Positions 8,701-15,038 of a stretch of DNA of 15,918 nt are shown one piece after another. The stretch spans positions 1-15,918 of the forward strand of contig CAYPZI010000061.1 of the NCBI GenBank assembly GCA_964415185.1. The letters are read 5' to 3'. Within the stretch, counting starts at the first letter, position 1; every line of letters starts with the position of its first letter. The translations under genes were made by a program, and so were the position numbers. The DNA is from CAYVBJ01 sp964415185. Its GTDB lineage: Bacteria > Bacteroidota > Rhodothermia > Balneolales > Balneolaceae. The notes below the pieces were generated by a model, which made no database searches, had not been told where the DNA came from, and saw nothing but the letters and a program-made list of their open reading frames with translations.

Positions 8701-9345
8701 ATTATCGGGGGTGACGGCTGGGCTTACGACATCGGATATGGCGGCCTCGACCACGTACTTGCCAGCGGCAGGGATGTAAACATACTTGTACTCGATACGG
8801 AGGTCTACTCCAATACTGGCGGCCAGCGATCAAAAGCGACACCCCTGGGTGCCGTGGCAAAATTCGCAGCGGGAGGAAAAGAAACAGCTAAAAAAGATCT
8901 GGGATTGATGGCTGTGAGCAGCGGCAAAGCCTATGTTGCAAGGATTGCCATGGGTGCCAACGACACCCAAACCGTTAAAGCGATCATCGAGGCAGAAAAA
9001 TACCCCGGGCCATCACTGATTATTGCCTACAGCCACTGCATTGCTCATGGCTACGATATGAAACATGGATTAAATCAACAAAAACTGGCAGTTGAATCCG
9101 CTTACTGGCCACTATTCAGGTACAATCCTCTGCTTACCGAAAATGGAGAAAATCCTTTTATGCTTGATTCACGTCCGGCTAAAATACCTTTAACCGACTA
9201 TGCCTACAACGAAATGAGGTACCTTATGCTATTGAAATCAAATCCGAAAACGGCAAAACGGTTGATGAAACAAGCACAGAAAGAAGTTGACAGCCAGTGG
9301 AAAACCTACGAGCAATTAGAAAAAATGTATTCTGCTGAAGCCTGA
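5782..9345 (+). CDS. nifJ: Pyruvate:ferredoxin (flavodoxin) oxidoreductase, single-chain
   Basis: A 1187-residue fused PFOR that converts pyruvate and CoA to acetyl-CoA and CO2 while reducing ferredoxin or flavodoxin, in the cytoplasm. Domain order matches the family: pyruvate-binding N-terminal domain with YPITPASPMGE (T31), E64 and R114 at the positions known from the Desulfovibrio africanus enzyme; a transketolase-C-like domain; the gamma domain; an EKR segment (YGKRGE, from residue 597); two ferredoxin-type 4Fe-4S motifs (C696, C699, C702, C706 and C753, C756, C759, C763); and the TPP domain with GDGWAYD (from residue 977) and VYSNTGGQ (N1011). Proximal cluster cysteines C827, C830, C855 and C1086 are all present, each 15 residues beyond its D. 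africanus counterpart. The C-terminus is about 60 residues shorter than D. africanus, so the oxygen-protective domain VII appears absent. It leads a probable three-gene operon with a DHODH-like gene and an FNR gene, which favours a metabolic rather than nitrogen-fixation role. Confidence 0.98.
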   Translation: MARNRITVDANEAVAYVAHHLNEVIAIYPITPASPMGEWADAWTMAGRKNIWGTVPDVIEMQSEGGAAGAVHGALQTGALTTTFTASQGLLLMMPNLYKIAGELTPAVIHVAARSVAAQALSIFGDHSDVMPMRATGMALLASGSVQEAMDLAVIAHASTLESRIPFIHFFDGFRTSHEIQKIEKVTPGIMRGMIDDRSVIEHRERALKPERPFIRGTAQNPDVFFQARESVNRFYQECPAVVQKIMDRFASLTGRQYHLFDYHGDPEATQIIVLMGSGAETVHETVDRLNRSGEKTGVLKVRLYRPFDTASFLKALPASVKGIAVLDRTKEPGSTGEPLYNDIVTALYENKSLKVTGFKQDPVVIGGRYGLSSKEFTPSMVKSIFDELIKPAPKNHFTIGINDDLTNTSLSYNGSFKKKNKNCFEALFFGLGADGTVSANKNSIKIIGENTDNFAQGYFVYDSKKSGAKTVSHLRFGSEPIRSAYLIDEADFVACHQFNFLERNDVLKHAADGATFLLNAPYPADQVWAHLPVKVQEQVISKNIKFYTIDGYKVAEKSGMGNRINTVMQACFFAISKVMKTEKAIEAIKDAIRKTYGKRGETVLKNNFDAVDNALGNLHLVDVPDSADSKLKMRRTVPGEAPDFVQKVIAEIIAGNGDQLPVSALPFDGTYPSGTTKWEKRNITQTIPVLDPDVCIQCGKCAMVCPHAVIRIKAFGEELLADAPGGFKYMDAKGREWPDNTKISIQVSPEDCTGCELCVEVCPAKNKKQTGLKALNMHALDPLLEQEKECWNYFIDIPEYDRSELKQNTVKGSQYLQPLFEFSGACSGCGETPYIKLVTQLFGDRMMVANATGCSSIYGGNLPATPWAKNTEGFGPAWSNSLFEDNAEFGLGFRLTVDKQTAQAKELLKKLASDLPARLVDEILNADQTDEPGIFEQRKRVAKLKESLRELESSEAGMLLSLTDYLVKKSIWIIGGDGWAYDIGYGGLDHVLASGRDVNILVLDTEVYSNTGGQRSKATPLGAVAKFAAGGKETAKKDLGLMAVSSGKAYVARIAMGANDTQTVKAIIEAEKYPGPSLIIAYSHCIAHGYDMKHGLNQQKLAVESAYWPLFRYNPLLTENGENPFMLDSRPAKIPLTDYAYNEMRYLMLLKSNPKTAKRLMKQAQKEVDSQWKTYEQLEKMYSAEA

Positions 9346-9371
9346 ACATAAATAATTCAAAAGGAAACATT

Positions 9372-10370
9372 ATGAACCTGAAAACAAACTACCTCGGACT
9401 TGAATTAAAAAACCCGCTTGTGCCCTCGGCTTCACCGCTTTCGACAAACCTTGACTCCGTAAAGAAACTGGAAGATGCAGGAGCATCGGCAATTGTGATG
9501 TATTCACTTTTTGAAGAGCAGATAACCTACGAGAGCAAGGCACTGGACCATTATCTTTCCACAACCGGAGAAAGTTATGCTGAAGCCCTGAGTTACTTTC
9601 CGGAGCCTGACCAATACCACAACATCGAAGCGGAAGAATATCTTGAACAGATCAAAATATTGAAAGAGTCTGTGGATATACCGGTCATTGCCAGCTTGAA
9701 CGGTGTTTCTAAAGGCGGATGGATGTCCTACGCTCAAAATATGGCTGATGCCGGAGCAGATGCACTTGAATTAAATATCTACTATGTGCCTACCGATCCG
9801 GCTATGACTTCCGATATGGTGGAAACTATGTATCTCGAAAATGTAAAGCAGGTTAAAAACAGTGTAAAAATTCCTGTTTCCGTGAAGTTAAGCCCCTATT
9901 TCAGTGCATTTTCAAATATCGCTATGCAATTTGAAAAAGCAGGTGCAGACGGACTGGTATTGTTTAACCGGTTTTACCAGCCGGATATTGACCTTGAAAA
10001 ACTTGAAGTTTTGCCCAGCCTGCAAATGAGCCATCCATTTGAAAAACGACTGCCTTTGAGATGGATAGCAATTTTGAGGCCACATATAAACATCAGCCTC
10101 GCAGCCACAACCGGAATTCATACGGCTGAAGATGTGATAAAAATGATTCTTGCCGGAGCAGACGTTGCCATGATGGCATCCGTTTTACTTGTAAAAGGTG
10201 CAGAAGAAATCGGTATTATTCTCTCGGAAATGAAAAACTGGATGGAAGAAAACGGTTATGAATCGCTGGAAACCATGAGGGGAAGCATGAGTTCTGCCTC
10301 TGTTGCCGAACCGGCTGCATTTGAACGCGCCAACTATCTCAAAATTCTTCAAAGTTATAAACCTTTGTGA
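9372..10370 (+). CDS. Dihydroorotate dehydrogenase-like FMN-barrel protein
   Basis: A 332-residue soluble protein with the class-1 DHODH TIM-barrel fold. Visible features are the N-terminal NPLVPSASPLS, a central GGWMSYAQNMADAGADALELN, VKLSPYF with the FMN-contacting Lys (K172), and the phosphate-binding end TTGIHTAEDV through ILAGADVAMMAS (about 247-270). True class-1 enzymes carry a catalytic Cys or Ser loop of the type N-x-SCPN; here that place reads NIYYVPTDP (135-143), with neither the Cys nor the CPN. Dihydroorotate oxidation is therefore unlikely, and no pyrimidine gene is nearby. The gene starts 26 bases after nifJ with AAGGA six to seven bases before the ATG, so it is co-transcribed. 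Proteins of this kind are often annotated as DHODH-like and lie beside nifJ in other lineages, from my general knowledge. A flavin redox role linked to PFOR is inferred. The 332-residue length includes a helical C-terminal tail beyond the barrel. Confidence 0.9.
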   Translation: MNLKTNYLGLELKNPLVPSASPLSTNLDSVKKLEDAGASAIVMYSLFEEQITYESKALDHYLSTTGESYAEALSYFPEPDQYHNIEAEEYLEQIKILKESVDIPVIASLNGVSKGGWMSYAQNMADAGADALELNIYYVPTDPAMTSDMVETMYLENVKQVKNSVKIPVSVKLSPYFSAFSNIAMQFEKAGADGLVLFNRFYQPDIDLEKLEVLPSLQMSHPFEKRLPLRWIAILRPHINISLAATTGIHTAEDVIKMILAGADVAMMASVLLVKGAEEIGIILSEMKNWMEENGYESLETMRGSMSSASVAEPAAFERANYLKILQSYKPL

Positions 10371-10433
10371 TTTTTGATATTGGCAGATTTTTAGTTTATT
10401 ACCTGCTTCAAATACTTAACAATAGAAAATGAC

Positions 10434-11378
10434 ATGCCCGTATCAACTACCGATAAAATTAAATTGCCGGATGTAAAGCTGAATATTTACAAACCCAGAA
10501 ATCCGGTTGAGGTAACTATTACAAAAAGTGATATAGTGACTTCAGCAGCGAGCCCGAACTTTGTCCGACATGTAGAATTTGATGTATCCGGAACAGAACT
10601 TGAAAACAAAGTACTGCCCGGACAAGCTTTGGGTGTACTCGCCGAAGGCGAAGATGAAAACGGACGGCCTCATAAAGTCCGGCTTTATTCAACCTCATCT
10701 CCAACAGGAGGCGAAGACGGAAAAGGCAAAATATACTCAACTACTGTAAAACGAGTGATCGACGAGCACTGGGATACCCAGCATCTTTTTTTAGGTGTTT
10801 GCTCAAATTTTCTGTGTGATCTAAAACCCGGATCAAAAATTATGATGACAGGGCCCAGTGGACGCAGGTTCCTTTTGCCGGAAAACTACGGAGATTACAA
10901 TTATATCTTTCTTGCTACGGGAACGGGAATTGCTCCGTTCAGGGGAATGATTATCGACCTCTTAAAAAATAACGCGGATAGTGAGATTATACTTGCTTTC
11001 GGTTGCCCTTACCGGACGGATTTGCTTTACCAGGATCTGTTTGAAAATTTTGAGAAGAACCATAAAAATTTTCATTATTTGAAATCCATATCGAGAGAAG
11101 ATCCGCGGCCTGACGGGACCAAACCCTATGTACAGTACAGTATGCTCGATTATCCGGACCTGATGCACCCTCTCTTGAAAAAAGATAACACCCTGATCTA
11201 TGTCTGCGGACTGAAGGGAATGGAAACGGGCATTTACCAGATACTTGGACAACTCGGCCTCTTCGACTACCTCGTCCTGAAAGATGAAATCCAGGATACA
11301 AATCCGCTTGACTGGACCCGGGATCAGGTTAACAACTATATTAAACCAAGTGAAAGAATGTTCCTCGAAGTTTATTAG
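10434..11378 (+). CDS. Plant-type ferredoxin-NADP+ reductase
   Basis: A 314-residue FAD flavoprotein that exchanges electrons between ferredoxin or flavodoxin and NADP(H). The FAD domain contains RLYSTSSP (83-90) and GVCSNFLCDLKPG (121-133), the latter matching chloroplast FNRs almost word for word. The NADP domain contains GTGIAPFRG (163-171), YVCGLKGME (256-264) and a C-terminal EVY (312-314), whose terminal Tyr stacks on the flavin in plastid-type enzymes. Bacterial-type FNRs (Fpr) usually lack this set. No signal peptide or phycobilisome linker domain is present, so it is a soluble two-domain enzyme. It begins 63 bases after the DHODH-like gene on the same strand with only a weak ribosome binding site. 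The ATG at 10434 is the in-frame start; an overlapping ATG at 10429 is out of frame. Next to nifJ it probably links pyruvate oxidation with the NADP pool; the direction of electron flow cannot be read from sequence. Confidence 0.96.
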   Translation: MPVSTTDKIKLPDVKLNIYKPRNPVEVTITKSDIVTSAASPNFVRHVEFDVSGTELENKVLPGQALGVLAEGEDENGRPHKVRLYSTSSPTGGEDGKGKIYSTTVKRVIDEHWDTQHLFLGVCSNFLCDLKPGSKIMMTGPSGRRFLLPENYGDYNYIFLATGTGIAPFRGMIIDLLKNNADSEIILAFGCPYRTDLLYQDLFENFEKNHKNFHYLKSISREDPRPDGTKPYVQYSMLDYPDLMHPLLKKDNTLIYVCGLKGMETGIYQILGQLGLFDYLVLKDEIQDTNPLDWTRDQVNNYIKPSERMFLEVY

Positions 11379-11390
11379 TGTAGGTCAAAT

Positions 11391-11411
11391 CAATTTTGCA
11401 AGTGCAAATTG
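11391..11411. repeat. Stem-loop after the FNR gene
   Basis: CAATTTTGCA (11391-11400) and TGCAAATTG (11403-11411) are inverted copies with one bulged T, separated by AG. The structure starts 12 bases after the FNR stop. There is no following U-tract, so it is not a standard terminator. It could stabilise the 3' end of the nifJ transcript or be an operator for the next gene, whose ATG is 85 bases downstream. Confidence 0.35.
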
Positions 11412-11496
11412 CCTGCCAATCCATCATTAGTTATTTTGAATTTTAATAATTGGCAAGAAGTAGCAAACTTGTTTTGTTTAAAATTCTTGTAAGTAT

Positions 11497-12000
11497 ATGG
11501 GAAATTTACTCTATTTTGCATATGGCTCAAACATGCATACCGGCCGGTTACAAAGGCGGGTGCCCTCTGCATCCAAATTTAAAGATGCTTCACTTCCGGG
11601 GTACTCTCTTGTTTTTCACAAACAAAGTGTTGATGGATCTGCCAAATGCAACATAGTATGCCATCAGATATCAATAGTTCATGGCGTAATATTTATTATC
11701 GATGAAGAAGATAAACCTGCTCTTGACCGTGCAGAAGGCAAGGGATATAAAGAAAAAGTGATAGAGGTATATCCCGATAAAAAACCTGTAAAGGCCTTTA
11801 CATACCAAGCTTTGGAATCTTACATTGACAATTCTCTATCCCCCTACAAATGGTATAAGGCATTGGTCATTGAGGGTGCTGAGCAGCACGGGCTTCCGGA
11901 TAGATATCTGGAAAAAATTAAAAAAGTAAGCTCGGCCACAGACCCCGATCAAAAGCGCAGAAATAATGCATTTTCAATACTTGGGATTGGTAATATGTGA
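11497..12000 (+). CDS. Gamma-glutamylcyclotransferase-like (GGCT/AIG2 family) protein
   Basis: A 167-residue cytoplasmic protein of the GGCT/AIG2-like fold. The glycine-rich substrate loop is YFAYGSNM (6-13). The likely catalytic Glu is E80 in LDRAEGKGY. The strands GVIFIID and KEKVIEVY flank it in the usual order. Family members release 5-oxoproline from gamma-glutamyl amino acids or act on related gamma-glutamyl amines; the actual substrate cannot be deduced. The C-terminal portion (about 118-150) is helical and charged. It lies 118 bases after the FNR gene on the same strand, with a stem-loop in between, so it may have its own promoter. No Shine-Dalgarno sequence is visible before the ATG. 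A glutathione-related link to the redox genes upstream is possible but unsupported. Confidence 0.88.
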   Translation: MGNLLYFAYGSNMHTGRLQRRVPSASKFKDASLPGYSLVFHKQSVDGSAKCNIVCHQISIVHGVIFIIDEEDKPALDRAEGKGYKEKVIEVYPDKKPVKAFTYQALESYIDNSLSPYKWYKALVIEGAEQHGLPDRYLEKIKKVSSATDPDQKRRNNAFSILGIGNM

Positions 12001-12267
12001 AGTATCAGAATTCATGAATTAACGTAAAAGTTCAAGTCGTGATTTTAAAGTTGCATCAGATTTGTATCAGGTTCATTGGTCTGTTGTGTGTTGTTCGTTG
12101 TTCTTGGTTTTGCTTGTCAACAACAGACAACTGACAACGAACAAAAACGACTTTCTGTTTTACGATACAATCCCTGTAACCCCTTGATATTTTAATATAG
12201 AGTCAGGAGTTATGAATTTACAACCACCGGGATACCACGGATGCATAACGGTCACAACATGTAGTTC
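12001..12267. other. Convergent intergenic region with repeats
   Basis: This 267-base spacer lies between two converging genes. It contains a 12-base palindrome, AATTCATGAATT, at 12009-12020 and the inverted heptanucleotide repeats listed separately at 12079-12148. The remaining bases to 12267 hold no supported gene. Confidence 0.5.
12079..12148. repeat. Inverted tracts of heptanucleotide repeats
   Basis: The right tract reads CAACAGA, CAACTGA, CAACGAA, CAAAAAC (12121-12148), a seven-base period with consensus CAACNGA. The left tract has the same period on the opposite strand: CTGTTGT, GTGTTGT, TCGTTGT, TCTTGGT (12081-12108). Exact inverted matches are TTGTTCGTTGT (12091-12101) with ACAACGAACAA (12134-12144), and GTCTGTTG (12079-12086) with CAACAGAC (12121-12128). 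These two pairs interleave, so RNA from here could switch between registers or form a pseudoknot. The position between converging genes suits a bidirectional terminator or an inert repeat family. Confidence 0.7.
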
Positions 12268-14085
12268 TTACGCGTATTCCTTTTTCTTTTCATACCTTTT
12301 TCGCTCATTGTGATCCAGGTATGTTTTTCGGAGCCGCAGGCTTTTTGGGGTCACCTCTAACAATTCATCATTTGCAATAAACTCAATGCATTGTTCAAGG
12401 CTCAATTTTTTAGCTTGCGATATTTTTACAGAATCAGCTGTCTGTGTAGCCCTGTGATTGGTCAGGTTTTTCTTCTTAACAACATTTACTACAAGGTCGT
12501 CTGAACGGTTGTTGATCCCAACGACCTGTCCCGCATAAACCTGATCTCCCGGTGCCGAAAAAAATTGACCGCGATCCTGAAGACCTTCAAGAGCGTAAGA
12601 AGTCACTTCTCCCTGTTCAAGGGCTACAAGTGCACCTCTTGTACGGCCAGGTATTTCACCGGCATAAGGCTCGTATGAATCAAATTGCTGATGCATGATA
12701 CCCGTTCCGCGCGTGTCGGTAAGCATTTCTCCCCTGAAGCCGATCAGTCCCCGCGAGGGCACCTTGAACTCGATCCGGTTATTATCTCCTTCCTGAACCA
12801 TTGAGGTCATAATACCCCTTCGCTTTTGAAGATTATCAATTACTTTGTTGCTATAATCTGTCTGAACATCAACCACAACTTCTTCGAATGGTTCATGCAG
12901 TTCTCCGCTGATTTCACGAAACAGAACTTCAGGCCTTGAAACCGAAAATTCAAAACCTTCCCTCCGCATGGTTTCAATCAGAATGGATAACTGCAGCTCT
13001 CCCCTTCCGGATACACGAAATATATCGGGATTATCCGTTTGTTCTACCTGGATTGAAACATTTGTACGAATCTCTTTTAACAGGCGGTCTTTAATCATAT
13101 TGGAGGTAACATAATCCCCTTCCTTACCGGCAAAAGGCGAATTATTGACCCTGAAATACATTGCGATTGTTGGCTGGTCGATGTCGTAATATTCAATAGG
13201 AGTCGGATCAAGGCTATCGGTTAACGTATCGCCGATTTCAACTTCCTCATAACCGGCCATCGCGATAATATCACCTGCCAAAGCTTCATCAACCGGTTCC
13301 CTTTTCAGGCCGTTAAAGGTAAATAGCTTGGTAGCTTTTCCTTTTACTTTCTGAGTGCCCTTTCTGTCAACAAGCACAATTTCCTGGTTGGTTTTGATCT
13401 TACCCTGCTCTACCCTGCCGATTGCAATCCGTCCCACATAATCATTCCAGTCTACGTTGCTCACCAGCATTTTAAAGGGTACTTCCATCTGTTGCTCTGG
13501 TGACGGAATATGATCCAAAATCAGGTCGAACATTAATGACAGATCCTGGTTCTCATCACCGGGATCTTTTTTTGCTATGCCATCAATTCCAATTGCGTAT
13601 AAAACGGGAAAATCGAGTTGGTCATCATCAGCCTCAAGGCTCACAAACAGGTCAAAGACCATATTTAACACAGCATCCGGGCGGGCATCTTTCCTGTCAA
13701 TTTTATTAATCACTACAATGGGCCTGTACCCGAGCTGCAGTGATTTACGCAGTACAAATTTAGTTTGAGGCAGTGGACCTTCTGCGGCATCTACCAGTAG
13801 AATCACACCATTTACCATTTTTAGAATTCGTTCTACTTCTCCGCCAAAATCAGCATGGCCTGGGGTGTCCACAATATTGATCTTGGTATCCCTCCATTTA
13901 ACAGCCGTGTTTTTGGAGCTGATGGTAATTCCTTTTTCTTTTTCAAGATCACCGGAATCCATAACTCTCTCTTCTACATGCTGATTTTCACGGAATGTAC
14001 CGCTCTGCTTCAGCATTTGATCCACAAGAGTAGTCTTACCGTGGTCTACGTGCGCAATAATGGCTATATTTCTAATATCTTTCAT
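12268..14085 (-). CDS. typA: Ribosome-associated GTPase TypA/BipA
   Basis: A 605-residue translational GTPase of the EF-G-related TypA/BipA family, matching the usual length of about 607. It binds the ribosome and assists 50S assembly, especially under cold or other stress. G motifs are AHVDHGKTT (11-19), GITI (52-55), DTPGH (73-77) and NKID (127-130). The beta-barrel domain follows from about 200, then the EF-G-like domains III and V, and the BipA-specific C-terminal domain from about 480, containing SRGLIGFRGE and the RGTG block before it ends in a lysine-rich tail. All key residues are present and the frame is intact. It is a single-gene unit on the minus strand. A TATAAT reads toward the gene at 14096-14091, only five bases before the ATG, so a very short or leaderless mRNA is conceivable, but no -35 element supports it. 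Confidence 0.98.
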   Translation of the reverse strand: MKDIRNIAIIAHVDHGKTTLVDQMLKQSGTFRENQHVEERVMDSGDLEKEKGITISSKNTAVKWRDTKINIVDTPGHADFGGEVERILKMVNGVILLVDAAEGPLPQTKFVLRKSLQLGYRPIVVINKIDRKDARPDAVLNMVFDLFVSLEADDDQLDFPVLYAIGIDGIAKKDPGDENQDLSLMFDLILDHIPSPEQQMEVPFKMLVSNVDWNDYVGRIAIGRVEQGKIKTNQEIVLVDRKGTQKVKGKATKLFTFNGLKREPVDEALAGDIIAMAGYEEVEIGDTLTDSLDPTPIEYYDIDQPTIAMYFRVNNSPFAGKEGDYVTSNMIKDRLLKEIRTNVSIQVEQTDNPDIFRVSGRGELQLSILIETMRREGFEFSVSRPEVLFREISGELHEPFEEVVVDVQTDYSNKVIDNLQKRRGIMTSMVQEGDNNRIEFKVPSRGLIGFRGEMLTDTRGTGIMHQQFDSYEPYAGEIPGRTRGALVALEQGEVTSYALEGLQDRGQFFSAPGDQVYAGQVVGINNRSDDLVVNVVKKKNLTNHRATQTADSVKISQAKKLSLEQCIEFIANDELLEVTPKSLRLRKTYLDHNERKRYEKKKEYA

Positions 14086-14157
14086 GTTCTATTATATTCT
14101 CAGTGTCTGTAGCCGGCTTTGTTTGACAGGCTGAATAATTAACTCCGGCGCGTTCCA

Positions 14158-14186
14158 TTTAGTATTAAGCTTAGCAATATACTAAA
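14158..14186. promoter_or_regulatory. Perfect dyad between typA and the SDR gene
   Basis: TTTAGTAT (14158-14165) and ATACTAAA (14179-14186) are exact inverted copies separated by 13 bases. The palindrome TAAGCTTA (14166-14173) sits inside the spacer. The element lies 31 bases before the SDR start and 73 bases before the typA start, a natural operator position for the SDR gene. AT-rich composition raises the chance of coincidence. Confidence 0.35.
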
Positions 14187-14216
14187 TTATTCTGATATTA
14201 TTGACAGGTAGTTTCC

Positions 14217-14993
14217 ATGAATCTGAATATAGAAAAACAACGGTTTCTTGTCTGCGGTGCCAGCAGTGGCTTTGGCTTTGCCATTGCCAAAACCCTGCTA
14301 CAGGAAAATGCATCTTTAATTCTGGTTGCAAGAAGAAGAAAATTACTTGAAAGTACTTTTTCGGATTTTAAAGAAAGAGTTGAAATTATTTCGGGTGATC
14401 TGATTAACAATGATACCCTGTCGGAAATCGAAAAAACAGTTCAGCGCCAACCTCTTCAGGGGATGCTAATCAATGCAGGCGGCCCGCCTGCAGGTACTCC
14501 GCTTGAAACAAGCATGGAACAATGGGATGAAGCCTGGAATCTGGTAATGAGATGGAAAATAGATTTGGCACTGCGTACGGTTCCGTATTTTGTTAAACAG
14601 GGTTATGGACGCATCCTTTTTCTTGAAAGTAAATCTGTGAAACAGCCGATACCTGAACTCGTTTTAAGCAATGCCTTTCGGGCCGGGGTAACCGGGTTTG
14701 CAAAATCACTTGCGCTTGAGGTAGCACGCCATGATATAACAATAAATGTGCTTGCTCCCGGGGCACATAACACTCCTGCAATTGAACGCGTAATACAGAA
14801 AAGAAGTGAGGCAAAAGGTATATCCTTTGAACAGGCAAAATCAGAGATGGAAAAATCGATTCCGGCAGGCAGGATGGGATCGGCAAACGAGCTTGCTTCA
14901 TTAGCCGCATGGCTGTTGTCTCCAGGGGCGGGCTATGTTACCGGCCAGACAATCAGCCATGACGGCGGTTCCGTTGCAGGATTATTTGGGTGA
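14217..14993 (+). CDS. Short-chain dehydrogenase/reductase with altered catalytic motif
   Basis: A 258-residue Rossmann-fold protein of the classical SDR length. The cofactor loop is GASSGFG (14-20), followed by ARRRK (38-42), basic residues that favour NADP(H). The NAG motif is at 86-88 and the C-terminal end has the usual TGQTISHDGG. The catalytic triad is unusual. S138 in LESKS is in place, but the YxxxK motif, which aligns with SNAFRAGVTGFAKSLA (151-166), reads S151-N-A-F-R155, so both the Tyr and the Lys are replaced. A group of SDRs carrying VKQPIP followed by an SN-type segment exists, to my recollection, so this is probably a clade trait rather than a sequencing error. Substrate is unknown; the protein may use a different mechanism or be non-catalytic. 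It has its own promoter region, divergent from typA. No Shine-Dalgarno sequence is evident. Confidence 0.93.
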   Translation: MNLNIEKQRFLVCGASSGFGFAIAKTLLQENASLILVARRRKLLESTFSDFKERVEIISGDLINNDTLSEIEKTVQRQPLQGMLINAGGPPAGTPLETSMEQWDEAWNLVMRWKIDLALRTVPYFVKQGYGRILFLESKSVKQPIPELVLSNAFRAGVTGFAKSLALEVARHDITINVLAPGAHNTPAIERVIQKRSEAKGISFEQAKSEMEKSIPAGRMGSANELASLAAWLLSPGAGYVTGQTISHDGGSVAGLFG

Positions 14994-15015
14994 TTGATCC
15001 TTAACTGTGTTTGAT

Positions 15016-15038
15016 AAAAAAGATTATAATCCTTTTTT
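15016..15038. terminator. Possible bidirectional terminator
   Basis: Six A residues (15016-15021), the palindrome GATTATAATC (15022-15031) and, after one C, six T residues (15033-15038) form a symmetrical A-stem-T structure between the converging SDR and UPF0316 genes. It overlaps the last codons of the UPF0316 gene. The stem is almost all A-T, so it would be weak, but the T-tract is present on both strands. Confidence 0.35.

Noticed and set aside
5782..9345. Nitrogen fixation island, suggested by the nifJ name
   Set aside because: No nifHDK, nifE/N/B or related gene is in the window. The neighbours point to central redox metabolism.
9372..10370. Annotation as pyrD, dihydroorotate dehydrogenase
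   Set aside because: The catalytic Cys/Ser loop is missing and there is no pyrimidine context.
12009..12020. The palindrome AATTCATGAATT just after the GGCT-like gene
   Set aside because: A 12-base AT-rich palindrome downstream of a gene, with no U-tract and no partner copy, gives no basis for a function.
12212..12313. A 33-codon plus-strand frame starting ATG AAT TTA, preceded by AGGAG
   Set aside because: The AGGAG lies only two bases before the ATG, and the second half of the frame is antisense to the end of typA. Its composition gives no sign of a real protein.
14091..14096. TATAAT five bases upstream of typA as proof of a leaderless transcript
   Set aside because: No -35 element lies at suitable spacing and the region is AT-rich. 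It is mentioned in the gene entry but not listed as a promoter.
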